The notes beneath the pieces are model-generated. The model was not told the origin of the DNA and did not search any database. It saw nothing but the letters and a program-made list of their open reading frames with translations. This document shows positions 35,971 through 45,921 of a stretch of 64,000 nt of DNA, piece by piece. Position numbers and translations under genes: made by a program. This DNA is from CAJXVA01 sp963761755 (GTDB lineage Bacteria > Myxococcota_A > Polyangia > Nannocystales > Nannocystaceae), in the NCBI GenBank assembly GCA_963761755.1, contig CAVXIC010000011.1, positions 310,001 to 374,000 of the forward strand, read 5' to 3'. Position 1 is the stretch's first letter. Every line of letters starts with the position of its first letter.

Positions 35971-38312
35971 AGTATCGGACCGCTCCTTTCGTCGCCGTGC
36001 TCGCGCTCGGTTGCACGGCCACCAAAGCCCCCAGCGCCACCGAGCCCGACGCGCCGCTCGTCGTCCGAGACGATGGGCCGCCGCCGGTCATCGAGGGGGA
36101 CCACAACCTCATTCGCAACGGTGCCTTCGATGACGGGACTTTGGCGCCGTGGAAGGCATCCATGGTCGAGCTCGCCCAGGGACGCGCGATGCTCGACGAG
36201 GGCGCCCTGTGCGTCGATCTCGACGCCGCCGGGGAGACGGCGTGGGACGCCCAGGTCCGCCACCGGGCGCTGTCGCTGGTCGCGGGGCACGTGTACCAGG
36301 TGGAATTCAGCGCGACGGCCACGCCCCCCACCGAGCTGTTGCCCAAGGTCGCGCAGGTCGGGCCGCCCTACGACGAGTACTGGGCCAGCCGCGTCGAGGT
36401 CGGGGCGCAGCCGCAGCGCTTCGTCGGCCACTTCGTGATGCGCGGGGATGACGACGCCGCCGAGCTGTCGTTCTCCATGGGTGGCCCGCTGGCGAGCGGA
36501 GCTCCGATTCGCGTGTGCCTGGACGACGTCGCGCTCTCCGATCCCGAGTACACGCCGCCGCCGCCCCCGGACCACCTTCGTGCGCCGCCGGTGCGCGTCA
36601 ACCAGGTCGGATACCTCCCGGAGCGGGCCAAGTTTGCGGTGCTGCGGGATCCGGTGTCCGAACCGGTGGCCTGGACGCTGATGGACGCCGCCGGCGACGA
36701 GGTCGCCTCGGGGACGAGCACCGTGTTCGGAGCCGACGCTGCCTCCGGAGATCACGTGCACTGGATCGACTTCAGCGCGGTGACGACGGCCGGGGATGGA
36801 TACGTCATCGCGGCCGGGGACGCCCGCAGCGACCCGTTCGCGATCCGCGATGACCTCTATCGATCGATGAGCATCGATGCGCTTCGGTTCTTCTTTCACA
36901 ACCGCAGCGGCATCGAGATCGACATGCCCTTCGCGGGCGAGGAGCGCTGGGCGCGGGCCGCCGGGCACCGCAGCGACTCGAAGGTGTCCTGCCAACCCTC
37001 GCTGGGGTGCACAGGAAGCTTCGATGTTTCGGGTGGGTGGTACGACGCCGGCGACCACGGAAAGTATGTCGTCAACGCCGGAATCTCGGTGTGGACGCTG
37101 CTCAATGCCTACGAACGCATGACCGCCGTCGGCGCGGGTCCGGCCGCGTTCGCCGACGGCACGACGAACATCCCCGAGTCGAGCAACGGTACGAACGACC
37201 TGCTCGACGAGGTGCGCTGGGAGCTGGAGTTCCTGCTGCGCATGCAGGTCCCCGCGACCCATCCGAAGTGGCCGGGCATGGCCTTCCACAAGGTGCACGA
37301 GGAGGCGTGGTCCGATCTGCCGCTGTCGCCTCCCGACGCGACCGCCGAGCGATTCCTGCATCGGCCCAGCACCGCCGCCACCCTCAACCTGGCCGCGGTG
37401 GCCGCCCAGGCGGCTCGCGTGTTCGAGACGGTCGACCCCACGTTCGCGCGGCGGTGCCTGGCGGCAGCCAAGCGGGCGTACGTCGCGGCCAAGAAGACAC
37501 CGGACCTCTTCGCATCAGGCGACGACAACGTCGGCGGAGGCCCCTACGAGGATGAGCGGCTCGCCGACGAGTTCTATTGGGCTGCGATCGAGCTGTACCT
37601 GACTACCGGGGATGCGGCGTACCGAAAGGACGCGCAGGGCGATCTCTTTGGGGTCGTGCTCGGACCGAGCCGTGAGCAGGGCGGTCACGCGGCCCCGATG
37701 AACTGGCAACTCGTTGGCTCGTTGGGGACGCTGTCGATGGCCACCGCGGGCAGCAAGCGCGCGCCGGCCGATGCCAAGGCCGCGCGAGACGCCGTCGTCG
37801 AGGTCGCGCGGGCCATCGCGGTGCAGGTGCCCAAGGAAGGCTATCGCGTGGCGCTCGCGGCCAACGGTGCGGGCAACTATCCGTGGGGCTCCAACTCGCT
37901 GGTGCTCAACAACGCGGTGGTCCTGGGCCTGGGCTACGCGTTCTCGAAGGACGCCGCGCTGCTCGACGCGACCTCCGAGGCGATGAACTACCTGCTGGGA
38001 CGCAACCCGATGTGGCAGTCGTACGTGACCGGCTACGGCGAGAACCCGCTGGAGAACCCGCACCACCGCTTCTGGGCCCACCAGAAGGACGCCGACTATC
38101 CGGCGCCGCCGCCGGGCATCGTCTCGGGCGGTCCCAACTCCTCGATCCAGGACCCGTACGCCAAGGCGGCGGGGCTCGGGGGCTGCCCTGCGCAGCGGTG
38201 CTTCGTGGACCACATCGAGTCGTGGTCCACCAACGAGATCGCGATCAACTGGAACGCGCCCCTGGTGTGGGTGCTGTCCTTCCTCGACGAAACGAGCGGA
38301 ACGACCCCATGA
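35967..38312 (+). CDS. GH9 endoglucanase lipoprotein with CBM4/9 and Ig-like domains
   Basis: A 781-residue lipoprotein (lipobox LALGC, cysteine about 16). Domain order: CBM4/9-like beta sandwich (about 45-195), Ig-like CelD_N domain (about 205-295), then the GH9 catalytic barrel (about 300-775). Catalytic motifs are intact: DAGDHGKY (D360, D363), NPHHRFW and NEIAINWNAP (acid E757). It should cleave cellulose or beta-glucan internally. GTG start overlaps the previous gene by four bases; ATGA overlap with the next porin gene. Confidence 0.95.
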   Translation: MKYRTAPFVAVLALGCTATKAPSATEPDAPLVVRDDGPPPVIEGDHNLIRNGAFDDGTLAPWKASMVELAQGRAMLDEGALCVDLDAAGETAWDAQVRHRALSLVAGHVYQVEFSATATPPTELLPKVAQVGPPYDEYWASRVEVGAQPQRFVGHFVMRGDDDAAELSFSMGGPLASGAPIRVCLDDVALSDPEYTPPPPPDHLRAPPVRVNQVGYLPERAKFAVLRDPVSEPVAWTLMDAAGDEVASGTSTVFGADAASGDHVHWIDFSAVTTAGDGYVIAAGDARSDPFAIRDDLYRSMSIDALRFFFHNRSGIEIDMPFAGEERWARAAGHRSDSKVSCQPSLGCTGSFDVSGGWYDAGDHGKYVVNAGISVWTLLNAYERMTAVGAGPAAFADGTTNIPESSNGTNDLLDEVRWELEFLLRMQVPATHPKWPGMAFHKVHEEAWSDLPLSPPDATAERFLHRPSTAATLNLAAVAAQAARVFETVDPTFARRCLAAAKRAYVAAKKTPDLFASGDDNVGGGPYEDERLADEFYWAAIELYLTTGDAAYRKDAQGDLFGVVLGPSREQGGHAAPMNWQLVGSLGTLSMATAGSKRAPADAKAARDAVVEVARAIAVQVPKEGYRVALAANGAGNYPWGSNSLVLNNAVVLGLGYAFSKDAALLDATSEAMNYLLGRNPMWQSYVTGYGENPLENPHHRFWAHQKDADYPAPPPGIVSGGPNSSIQDPYAKAAGLGGCPAQRCFVDHIESWSTNEIAINWNAPLVWVLSFLDETSGTTP

Positions 38313-40096
38313 ACGCTGCAGTGTTGCCCATGCTCCTCTCGCTCGTCGCGCCCGCCCAGGGCGACTCCGCATCGCCGGTCGATGATCCCTCGACGTCGGA
38401 CGAGGCGCTGCCCACCGCGGACGATTCGGACGATCCGGACGATCCGGACGATTCCGCGCAGGCTGAGGACGCGCCCGAGCCCGCCGCCGAGGACGACCCG
38501 GCCGAGTCGTCGGACCTCATCATCGACTCGCGCGCGGCGCTCCCGACCGTGAACATGTCGAACTCCGCGGGTACTCCGGTGCCCACGTCTCGACCCAACG
38601 CGTACCCGGAACGGGAGCGCAAAGAAGGACGCGGCGGCGTCGAGCGTCGCACGCTCAGCTCGCGTAGCGGCGGTGACGAGGACGCGCAGCGCGGCGACTG
38701 GGGCTTCGACTTCCACGGCTACATCCGCGCGCCGATGCGCCTGGGCTTCGGCGAACGGGAGGAGCCCGCCGAGGGGCAGAGCGACACGACGCTGCACTAT
38801 CCCGTCATTCCCGACGACCAGTACCTGGGCTATCAGTACACGCAGCACAACCCTCGGGACTGGTCCGAGCTGTACTTCAGCTACGGCAACAGCGTCGCGA
38901 CCGGGACCGTGTCGCTGCAGGGGTTCAACTTCACCGACGCCGCGTGGAAGGAAGGCAACGCGCAGTTTGGCATCGCCCAAGGCTTCGTCACGCTGACGCC
39001 CACGCTCAAGGCGAAGAACGTGCGGCTGCTGTGGAAGATCGGCTCCTTCGACAACCGCTATGGATCGGCGGGCCGCTACGACGCGGGGGAACTCGACACC
39101 TATCTCTTCGGGCGGACCCACGCGATCGGGGAGGCCGGTGAGGTCGAGTTCCTGATCAAGGACTTCGTCCTCAGCTTCGAGCACGGCATCGGCACCAGCC
39201 GCCCCGACCCTCGAGTCTTCAACACCGCCCGGTTCACCTTCCTACATCACGGTCACGTCGGGTTTGCCTACCGCGACGACATCGAGGTGGGCGCCCACTA
39301 CCTCCAGGCGCTGGCGCGAGAGGAGGACCGAGATGGTGACCAAAACGTCGATGCCCCGGACGGAACGATGACGGTCGTCGGCCCCGACCTCCGCATCGAC
39401 TGGGGGAAGCTGGGCTACCTCTACGCCGGATTCTCGTACATCAAGGCGGCGTCGGCGGGGGTCGTGGGGCCCGCGATCGAGGTCATTCACTCACGCGGGG
39501 GAGGGCAGTTCACGTTCGGGATCGTGGACAACTATCTCAACAGTCCTCAGCGTGCCAGCAACGGCAACGGCGAGATCTATTCCGTGATGGGCCAGTACGA
39601 GCAGAGCGTCAGACGCGTGCTCGAGGGTGAAACCTTCTACGGCCAGGGGATGGACTTCTCGCTCAAGCTGTACGGGATGCTCAACAAGGTCACCAGCGAT
39701 GACCCCGATGCCGACGGCCTGCTCAAGCTGAAGTACGGGGTCGACGGACTCTTCAGCGCGGTCTCCTGGTTTGGCGTTGGGGCTCGCTATGACCGGGTCC
39801 AACCCAACTCGCGGATCCCCGAGCAGTCCTTCGCAGTCATCTCGCCGCGCATGGTTTTCCGGACGGCGTGGCTGTCTCGAGAAGAGATCTCGATCCAGTA
39901 CTCGCGCTACATGTACAACGAGCGCACGTGCGAGATGGGCGGCAACGCGAACCTGTGCGTTCAGCCGCCGTCCGCCGCCATCCCTCCCGATGGGTTCGGG
40001 GCCACGACCGGCAACCAGGACGCGGGCAACCGCGGGGCACCCACGCGCATCCCCGACGAGGACGTCTTCATGATTCGGGCCACCTTCTGGTGGTGA
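38309..40096 (+). CDS. outer-membrane porin-like protein for oligosaccharides
   Basis: A 595-residue secreted protein. It has a signal peptide (MNAAVLPMLLSLVAPAQG), an acidic Asp/Glu/Pro linker and a C-terminal region of about 480 residues with alternating beta strands, a terminal Trp (ATFWW) and many aromatics, fitting an outer-membrane barrel. GFDFHGYIRAPMRLGFG recalls large porins such as carbohydrate-selective OprB types, but I cannot fix the family. Sharing an mRNA with the GH9 and CBM genes (ATGA overlap with GH9), it probably lets cello-oligosaccharides in. Confidence 0.72.
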   Translation: MNAAVLPMLLSLVAPAQGDSASPVDDPSTSDEALPTADDSDDPDDPDDSAQAEDAPEPAAEDDPAESSDLIIDSRAALPTVNMSNSAGTPVPTSRPNAYPERERKEGRGGVERRTLSSRSGGDEDAQRGDWGFDFHGYIRAPMRLGFGEREEPAEGQSDTTLHYPVIPDDQYLGYQYTQHNPRDWSELYFSYGNSVATGTVSLQGFNFTDAAWKEGNAQFGIAQGFVTLTPTLKAKNVRLLWKIGSFDNRYGSAGRYDAGELDTYLFGRTHAIGEAGEVEFLIKDFVLSFEHGIGTSRPDPRVFNTARFTFLHHGHVGFAYRDDIEVGAHYLQALAREEDRDGDQNVDAPDGTMTVVGPDLRIDWGKLGYLYAGFSYIKAASAGVVGPAIEVIHSRGGGQFTFGIVDNYLNSPQRASNGNGEIYSVMGQYEQSVRRVLEGETFYGQGMDFSLKLYGMLNKVTSDDPDADGLLKLKYGVDGLFSAVSWFGVGARYDRVQPNSRIPEQSFAVISPRMVFRTAWLSREEISIQYSRYMYNERTCEMGGNANLCVQPPSAAIPPDGFGATTGNQDAGNRGAPTRIPDEDVFMIRATFWW

Positions 40097-40106
40097 GTCG
40101 TGGCGC

Positions 40107-41172
40107 TCAGGTCGGCTTGTGGGAGCGCGCGCGAATCATGCGGAAGTAGCGAGCGCCGACGCCCGATGCCTTTGCGGCCTTGGACACGCACCCGGAGCTC
40201 TCCGCGAGCGCTCGCTCGACGTAGCTGCGCTCGAACTGCCGAACGAGCTCCTTGCGCGCATCGGGAAGCGACAGGCCCTGCGCGAGGATGTGGTCGAAAC
40301 CTTGGGTCACGGGACCCGGGGCGGGGGCCTCGTGCGGGGCGGCGGGCGCGGGAGCATCCTCCCGGGCGCCGGTCCCTCGGATCCACGCGAGCTCCCCCAG
40401 CGCGGCGTAGCGCGCCACGGTGTTCTGCAGCTCTCGAACGTTGCCCGGCCAACGCCGCGCCTCGAGTCGGGGGAGCAGCGAGTCGGGCATCGGGCTGTGC
40501 GGGCGCAGCCGGTTCCAGAAGGCGCAAGCCAGGCGCCGGACGTCTCCGGTTCGGTGCCGCAGGGCCGGCAGCTCGACCTGGGTCACCGCGAGCCGGAAGT
40601 AGAGGTCGTCACGGAACTGCCCGTGCTCGAACCATCTCGGCCAGGTTCCTGCGGGTCGCCGCCATGATGCGAACGTCGACGTGAATGCGCCGGGTGGAGC
40701 CCACGCGCTTGATCTCGCGGCGCTCCAGCGCGCGCAGCAGCTTGGCCTGGAGGTCGAACTCGAGGTCTCCGATCTCGTCGAGCAGCAGGGTCCCGCCGTG
40801 CGCCTCTTCGAAGACCCCGCGCCGGGCCTGGGTGGCGCCGGTGAAGGCGCCGCGCTCATGGCCGAAGAGCGCCGACTCGACGAGGTTCTTGGGAATGGAG
40901 GTGCAGTCCAGGACCACGAAGGGCTGGCTGGCCCGCGGGCCGAGTTCGTGGAGCGATTCGGCCAGCAGCTCCTTCCCGGTGCCGGTCTCCCCGGAGATGA
41001 CGACGGGAAGGTCCGACTCGGCCAGGCGCATGCACAGCGGCTGCAGCCGGCGAAGCTCGGGCGACGACCCGAGCACGCGTCCGAACCCTTCGTCGAAGCG
41101 TGCGGAGGGCCCGTCATCGAGGCGGGGCCGCGGCGGATGCGAGATGAAGCTTGGGCCAGTGTCTTGCTGCAC
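40107..41172 (-). pseudogene. sigma-54 activator (NtrC family), interrupted by frameshift
   Basis: An AAA+ enhancer-binding protein. The N-terminal frame has Walker A GETGTGKE, GAFTGA-type loop and LLLDEIGDL; the other frame has FRDDLYFRLAVTQ, LPALRHRTGDV, WPGNVREL and a Fis-type HTH at the C-terminus. The two halves join around 40630: removing one T from ATGGTTCGAG restores Met-Val-Glu-His-Gly. Either the gene is a recent pseudogene or the sequence has a one-base error. The GTG at 41172 has a good AGGAGGAG ribosome site. No N-terminal receiver or GAF sensor was seen. It likely controls the surrounding glucanase operons. Confidence 0.75.
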
Positions 41173-41434
41173 GATCTCCTCCTGGGCGCCGCGTCTCCCC
41201 AGAAGGGGTCCCCGGGAGTGCGCAGCGTCGTCTCTGTGGTCGCAGTGGCAGGCGCACAGTCGGAGCGATGATACTTTTTTCACTTCGGGCCACCTGCGAG
41301 ACTCCATGTGCGATCCTCTCGCACACGGACCGCCGCGGAACCGGGCGTTCCGGTCGGATCGAACGCTTCCGCGCCCGAGGGGTCGAAACCGCGGGCATTC
41401 GGCTGAGCACGCTTCTTGCTGTGCACCGAGGTCC
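41173..41434. other. 262-bp divergent intergenic region
   Basis: This region separates the sigma-54 activator and the ABC operon. It carries TTTTTTCACTTC at 41275-41286, partly matching the TTCATCACTTCA element, and a weaker sigma-54-like box at 41405-41420 (GAGCACG-CTTC-TTGCT) close to the ABC start. Nothing else was seen. Confidence 0.4.
41175..41182 (-). promoter_or_regulatory. ribosome-binding site for the sigma-54 activator
   Basis: On the minus strand AGGAGGAG ends just before ATC-GTG at 41172, supporting that start over longer upstream options. Confidence 0.5.
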
Positions 41435-43084
41435 TTGGGACGTTTCCTTCGGCCAACGCTGCTGAGCGTGCTGCTGGGCACGGTCGCGTGCACGGACCCG
41501 CCCTCACCGGTGGAGGCCGGCGTGCTCACCGTCTCGAAGGAGCAGCAGGCGTCGTGGGTGCGCAACTTCAATCCCCTGGTCGCCGAGGACCTGGCGCGAT
41601 GGCCCACGCGGGGGGGCGTGTACGAGCCGCTGCTGGTGTTCAACACGATGACCTCGGCCTACGTGCCGTGGCTGGCCCGCAGCTACGCCTGGTCGGATCA
41701 GGGGACGACGCTGCGGTTCGAGCTGCGCCCGGGGGTCCGATGGTCCGACGGCGCGCCGTTCACCGCCGGGGACGTCGCGTACACCTTCGCGCTGCTGCGG
41801 TCGCACCCCGCCTTGGATCTCAACAACACCGCCGGGTTCCTCGACGAGGTCCAGGCGGAGGGGCCGCTGTCGGTCACATTTCGGTTCTCCAAGCCCTTCG
41901 TGCCCGGCTTGGGCTACGTCGCCCACCAGCCCATCGTGCCCGAACACGTCTGGCGAGACGTCGACGACCCGGTCACCTTCGCCAACCCCACGCCCGTCGC
42001 CACCGGACCCTTCACCGAGGTCGAGACGTTCCGCGACCAGCTCTACGTGCTCGGTCGCAACCCCCACTACTGGCAGCCAGGTAAGCCGGCCGTGCGCGCG
42101 CTTCGGTTCCCGGCGCTGCCCTCCAACGACCAGGCGACGCTGGGGCTGCTCCAGGGCGAGGTCGACTGGGCCGGAAACTTCGTGCCCGCGATCGATCGGG
42201 TCTTCGTGGAGCGGGATCCCGCGCACCACCGCTACTGGTTCCCGCTGGTGGGCAACACAGTGATGCTCTACCCCAACAACACGCACCCGGCCCTCTCCGA
42301 CCCAGCGGTCCGCAAGGCCCTGAGCCGGGCGATCGACCGCAGCGTGCTGGCCGAGGTTGCAATGTTCGACTACACCCGCGGCGCCGATGCGACGGGCTTG
42401 AGCGACGCCTATGCCTCGCTGAGGGATCCTGCAGCGGTCGAGGCGGGCGACTGGGCCACCTTCGATCCCGCCCGCGCCAGCGCCGAGCTCGCGGCCGCCG
42501 GGTATCCGCAGGACCCCGAGGGGGTGGTTCGCGGCCCCGACGGCGAGCCGCTGGTTCTGGAGCTCAACGTCGTCAACGGCTGGTCGGACTGGGTTCGGGC
42601 CGGGCAGATCATCTCGCGACAGCTGCAGGCCATCGGCGTCCGCGTCTCGGTCAAGACGTACGACTTCTCGGCCTGGTTCGATCGGCTGCAGCGGGGCGAG
42701 TTCGACCTGTGCATCGCGTGGTCGATCCAGGGCCCCTCGCCCTACATCTTCTATCGCAACCTGCTCGCCTCCTCGCAGAAGCTCCCCATCGGCCAGCCCG
42801 CGGCCAGCAACTGGCACCGCTTCTCGTCGGCCCAGACCGACCAGACGCTCCGCGAGCTGGAGGCCGCGCTGGAGCCCGAGGAGATCGAGCGGCTCACCCA
42901 CGCGCTCGAAGCGGCCTTCGTCGAGGCGGCGCCGGTCATCCCGCTGTTCCTCGGCCCGTCGTGGGGCTCGTTCAACACTACGCGCTTCACCGGCTTTCCG
43001 ACCCAGGACGATCCCTACGCCAAGCTCTCTCCCAACGACACCCCCGAGACCCTGCTCGTGTTGACCGCGCTCGAGCCACGCTGA
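41435..43084 (+). CDS. ABC transporter substrate-binding lipoprotein, Opp/Dpp family
   Basis: A 549-residue lipoprotein. TTG at 41435 begins a signal peptide (LRPTLLSVLLGTVAC); an upstream ATG at 41306 adds an odd leader. The body is a family 5 extracellular solute-binding protein (SBP_bac_5): WARSYAW-like N-terminus, LRPGVRWSDGAPFTAGDVAYTF, HPALSDPAVRKALSRAIDR, and MLYPNN. This family binds peptides in most bacteria but cello-oligosaccharides in Thermotoga and Pyrococcus. Linkage to GH9, GH1 and CBM genes makes beta-glucan oligosaccharide the likely ligand. Confidence 0.88.
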   Translation: MGRFLRPTLLSVLLGTVACTDPPSPVEAGVLTVSKEQQASWVRNFNPLVAEDLARWPTRGGVYEPLLVFNTMTSAYVPWLARSYAWSDQGTTLRFELRPGVRWSDGAPFTAGDVAYTFALLRSHPALDLNNTAGFLDEVQAEGPLSVTFRFSKPFVPGLGYVAHQPIVPEHVWRDVDDPVTFANPTPVATGPFTEVETFRDQLYVLGRNPHYWQPGKPAVRALRFPALPSNDQATLGLLQGEVDWAGNFVPAIDRVFVERDPAHHRYWFPLVGNTVMLYPNNTHPALSDPAVRKALSRAIDRSVLAEVAMFDYTRGADATGLSDAYASLRDPAAVEAGDWATFDPARASAELAAAGYPQDPEGVVRGPDGEPLVLELNVVNGWSDWVRAGQIISRQLQAIGVRVSVKTYDFSAWFDRLQRGEFDLCIAWSIQGPSPYIFYRNLLASSQKLPIGQPAASNWHRFSSAQTDQTLRELEAALEPEEIERLTHALEAAFVEAAPVIPLFLGPSWGSFNTTRFTGFPTQDDPYAKLSPNDTPETLLVLTALEPR

Positions 43085-43086
43085 CC

Positions 43087-44073
43087 ATGCGCTTCATCCT
43101 CCGACGCTTGTTCTTCTACGGGGTGGCCGCTTGGGTCGCGCTGACGCTGAACTTCCTCATCCCGCGGATGATGCCCGGCGATCCGGCGACGGCCCTGGTC
43201 GCGCGGTTCCAGGGCGAGCTCCAGCCCGAGGCCGTCGAGGCGCTCAAGGAGGCGTTCGGCTTCACCGACGCGCCGCTGTGGGAGCAATACCTCTCGTATC
43301 TCTCCCACCTGATGCGTGGCGATCTGGGCATCTCGGTCTCGTACTTCCCCAGCCCGGTCTCGTCCGTGCTCGCGACCGGGCTGGCGTGGACCGTGGTGTT
43401 GGCCGGCACGGCCGTCCTGGTGAGCTTCACCGTCGGCAGCGTGCTGGGCCTGCTGACCGCCTGGCGGCGCGACACCGTCTGGGGGGCGATCCTTCCCCCG
43501 GCGTTCGCGGTCTTGGGTGCGTTCCCCTACTTCTGGCTGGCCATGCTCGCGCTGTGGAGCTTGGGCCTGGGCCTGGGCGCGTTCCCGCTGCGGCACGCGT
43601 ACGGCGAGAACGTCACCCCGGGCTGGAATGTGGACTTCGTGGTCAGCGCGTTCCGTCACGCGATCCTCCCGGCCTCGACGATCGTGGTCGCGACGCTCGG
43701 CGGCTGGCTGCTGCAGATGCGCAACAACGTCATCTCCGTGATGGGCGAGTCCTACGTTCGGCTCGCGCAGGCCAAGGGCGTGTCCGCCACGCGCGTCTTG
43801 GTGCACTACGTCGCCCGCAACGCGATGCTGCCCAGCGTCACCGGTTTCGGGATGGCCTTGGGCTTCGTGCTCAGCGGCTCGCTGTTGACCGAGATCGTGT
43901 TCGCCTACCCCGGCCAGGGGTATCTGCTGGTGCAGGCGGTCCGCAACCAGGACTTTCCGCTGCTCCAGGGGCTGTTCCTGACCATCACGGCTGCGGTCTT
44001 GGCCGCCAACCTGATGGTCGACGTGATCTACGTCTGGCTCGATCCCCGCACCCGCACGCAGGAGCGCCGCTGA
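43087..44073 (+). CDS. ABC transporter permease, DppB/OppB type
   Basis: A 328-residue permease with six membrane helices. The N-terminus IPRMMPGDPATALV and the EAA-type loop (ESYVRLAQAKGVSATRVLVHYVARNAMLP) are characteristic of DppB/OppB proteins. It starts two bases after the binding-protein gene and ends one base before the second permease. Together they make the membrane pore of the importer. Confidence 0.92.
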   Translation: MRFILRRLFFYGVAAWVALTLNFLIPRMMPGDPATALVARFQGELQPEAVEALKEAFGFTDAPLWEQYLSYLSHLMRGDLGISVSYFPSPVSSVLATGLAWTVVLAGTAVLVSFTVGSVLGLLTAWRRDTVWGAILPPAFAVLGAFPYFWLAMLALWSLGLGLGAFPLRHAYGENVTPGWNVDFVVSAFRHAILPASTIVVATLGGWLLQMRNNVISVMGESYVRLAQAKGVSATRVLVHYVARNAMLPSVTGFGMALGFVLSGSLLTEIVFAYPGQGYLLVQAVRNQDFPLLQGLFLTITAAVLAANLMVDVIYVWLDPRTRTQERR

Positions 44074-44074
44074 G

Positions 44075-44965
44075 ATGTCAGGCATGCTCTCCAACCGCAA
44101 GGCCGTGGCCGGCGCGGCGTTCCTCGTCTTCTTCGTGCTGATGATCGTGGTCGGGCCGTGGGTCGCCCAGGACCCGACCGCCTACGTCGCGGCGCCCCAT
44201 CAGGCCCCGGGCGCCGCGCACTGGCTGGGGACCAACGGACAGGGGCAGGACGTGCTCGCCCAGACGCTGGTCGGCGGCCGAGTCACCCTGTCGGTGGCGG
44301 TGTTCGTGGGCCTGTCGGTGACGGTGATCGGGGCCCTGGCCGGGACCACCGCGGCGTACTTCGGCGGCTGGGTGGACGACCTGCTGGGGCTGTCCTTCAA
44401 CGTGCTGCTGATCATCCCCGGCCTGCCGCTGGCGGTGGTGTTGTCCGCGTATCTACCCGCCGGACCCCTGACCATCGCCGCGGTGCTGGTGGTGACCGGC
44501 TGGGCTTGGAACGCGCGGATCCTGCGGTCGCAGGCGCTGTCGCTTCGCAAGCGAGACTTCATTCAAGCGGCCGTGGTGATGGGCGAGCCCGCGTGGCGCA
44601 TCGTCATCTTCGAGCTGCTGCCCAACATGGTGCCGCTGTTCGTCTCGTGCTTCATCAGCGCGACGGTGTACGCGCTGGGGGCCCAGGTGGGCCTGGAGTT
44701 CCTGGGGCTGGGGGACATCGGCGAGGTCACGTGGGGCACGGCGCTGTACTGGGCCACCAACGACGCCGCCTTGCTGATCGGATCATGGTGGGTCTTCCTG
44801 CCGCCGGGGCTGTGCGTGGCGGGGGTGGGCTTCGCGCTGGTGATGCTGAACTTCGCCATCGACGAGGTCTCCAACCCGGTGCTCAAGGTCGAGCGAGCCT
44901 GGCGAGGTCGGCTGCAGGGCGTGGAGATCGTGCCCGGCATCACCCCGGTTCGGAGGACGCGCTGA
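44075..44965 (+). CDS. ABC transporter permease, DppC/OppC type
   Basis: A 296-residue permease, the partner of the upstream DppB-like protein. It begins with the short N-terminus typical of DppC/OppC and has HWLGTNGQGQDVLAQTLVGGRVTL, then five to six membrane segments and the EAA loop (LRKRDFIQAAVVMGEPAWRIVIFELLPNMVP). Its stop overlaps the ATPase start by one base, so subunits are made together. Confidence 0.92.
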   Translation: MSGMLSNRKAVAGAAFLVFFVLMIVVGPWVAQDPTAYVAAPHQAPGAAHWLGTNGQGQDVLAQTLVGGRVTLSVAVFVGLSVTVIGALAGTTAAYFGGWVDDLLGLSFNVLLIIPGLPLAVVLSAYLPAGPLTIAAVLVVTGWAWNARILRSQALSLRKRDFIQAAVVMGEPAWRIVIFELLPNMVPLFVSCFISATVYALGAQVGLEFLGLGDIGEVTWGTALYWATNDAALLIGSWWVFLPPGLCVAGVGFALVMLNFAIDEVSNPVLKVERAWRGRLQGVEIVPGITPVRRTR

Positions 44966-45921
44966 TGCTCCGGGTTCGAAACCTCCACGTCGATCACGTC
45001 CGCCCAGGTGGGGTCAACCACACGGTCAAGGACGTGTCCTTCGACATCGGGCCCGGGGAGATCTTCGGCCTGGCGGGGGAGTCCGGCAGCGGCAAGTCGA
45101 CCACGGCCAAGGCGGTGCTTCGGGTGCTTCGAGCGCCGGCGATCATCTCGGGCGGGGACGTCACGCTGGACGGGGTGGACGTCTTCGATGCGAGCGCCGA
45201 GACCCTGCGCTCGATGCGGTGGCGGACCGCGTCGATGGTGTTTCAGGACGCGATGGACGTGCTCAACCCGGTGATGTCGCTGGAGGCTCAGCTCGTCGAC
45301 GTGCTCGTGGCCCACGGCACCCCGACGCACGATGAAGCACGCGCCCGCGCGGCCGAGCTGCTGGAGATGGTGGGGATCGACCCCGGGAGGCTGAGCGCCT
45401 ATCCGCACCAGCTCTCCGGAGGGATGCGGCAGCGCGTGGCGCTCGCGATGGCGATGGCCCTGCGACCCAAGCTGGTCGTCATGGACGAGCCCACGACGGC
45501 GCTGGACGTGGTCGTGCAGCGGGAGATCCTCGACGAGGTGCTGCGGCTTCAGGCGAGCATTGGCTTCTCGATCCTTTTCATCACCCACGACGTCGCGCTG
45601 CTGCTCGAGTTCGCCGATCGGGTGGGCATCATGTACGGCGGCGAGCTGGTCGAGGTCGCCCCGGCGCGGACGCTCGCGACGGCAGCGCACCACCCCTACA
45701 CGCGCGGCTTGCTGCGGTCGTTCCCCACCCTGCACGGTGCCGGCGACCGTCTCGAAGGCATCGGCGGTCCGGCGCTCGATCCTCGGGCCCTGCCGCCGGG
45801 CTGCGCGTTCGAGCCTCGCTGCCCCGATGCCGTGCCGCGCTGCGCCCAGGGCCACCCGGCCATGCGCATCCTCAACCCCGACCCCAACCGCAAGCACTGC
45901 GTCGCCTGCATTCGAACGTGA
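44965..45921 (+). CDS. ABC transporter ATP-binding protein, DppD/OppD type
   Basis: A 318-residue ATPase with Walker A GESGSGKST, Q-loop FQDAMDVLNPV, signature LSGGMRQRV, Walker B LVVMDEPTTALD and switch His in ITHDVA. The C-terminal Cys cluster (CAFEPRCPDAVPRCAQGHPAM) is the oligo_HPY domain that marks Opp/Dpp ATPases. It starts within the preceding stop. It supplies energy for import together with the next ATPase. Confidence 0.94.
   Translation: MLRVRNLHVDHVRPGGVNHTVKDVSFDIGPGEIFGLAGESGSGKSTTAKAVLRVLRAPAIISGGDVTLDGVDVFDASAETLRSMRWRTASMVFQDAMDVLNPVMSLEAQLVDVLVAHGTPTHDEARARAAELLEMVGIDPGRLSAYPHQLSGGMRQRVALAMAMALRPKLVVMDEPTTALDVVVQREILDEVLRLQASIGFSILFITHDVALLLEFADRVGIMYGGELVEVAPARTLATAAHHPYTRGLLRSFPTLHGAGDRLEGIGGPALDPRALPPGCAFEPRCPDAVPRCAQGHPAMRILNPDPNRKHCVACIRT

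Noticed and set aside
41405..41420. Second sigma-54 promoter before the ABC operon
   Set aside because: The -24 box lacks the conserved GG (reads AG) and the start codon is too near, so I list it only as a weak possibility.
44965..45000. GTTCGAA-like tRNA T-arm sequence
   Set aside because: It lies in the OppD start region, fits codons exactly and has no matching acceptor, D or anticodon arms.
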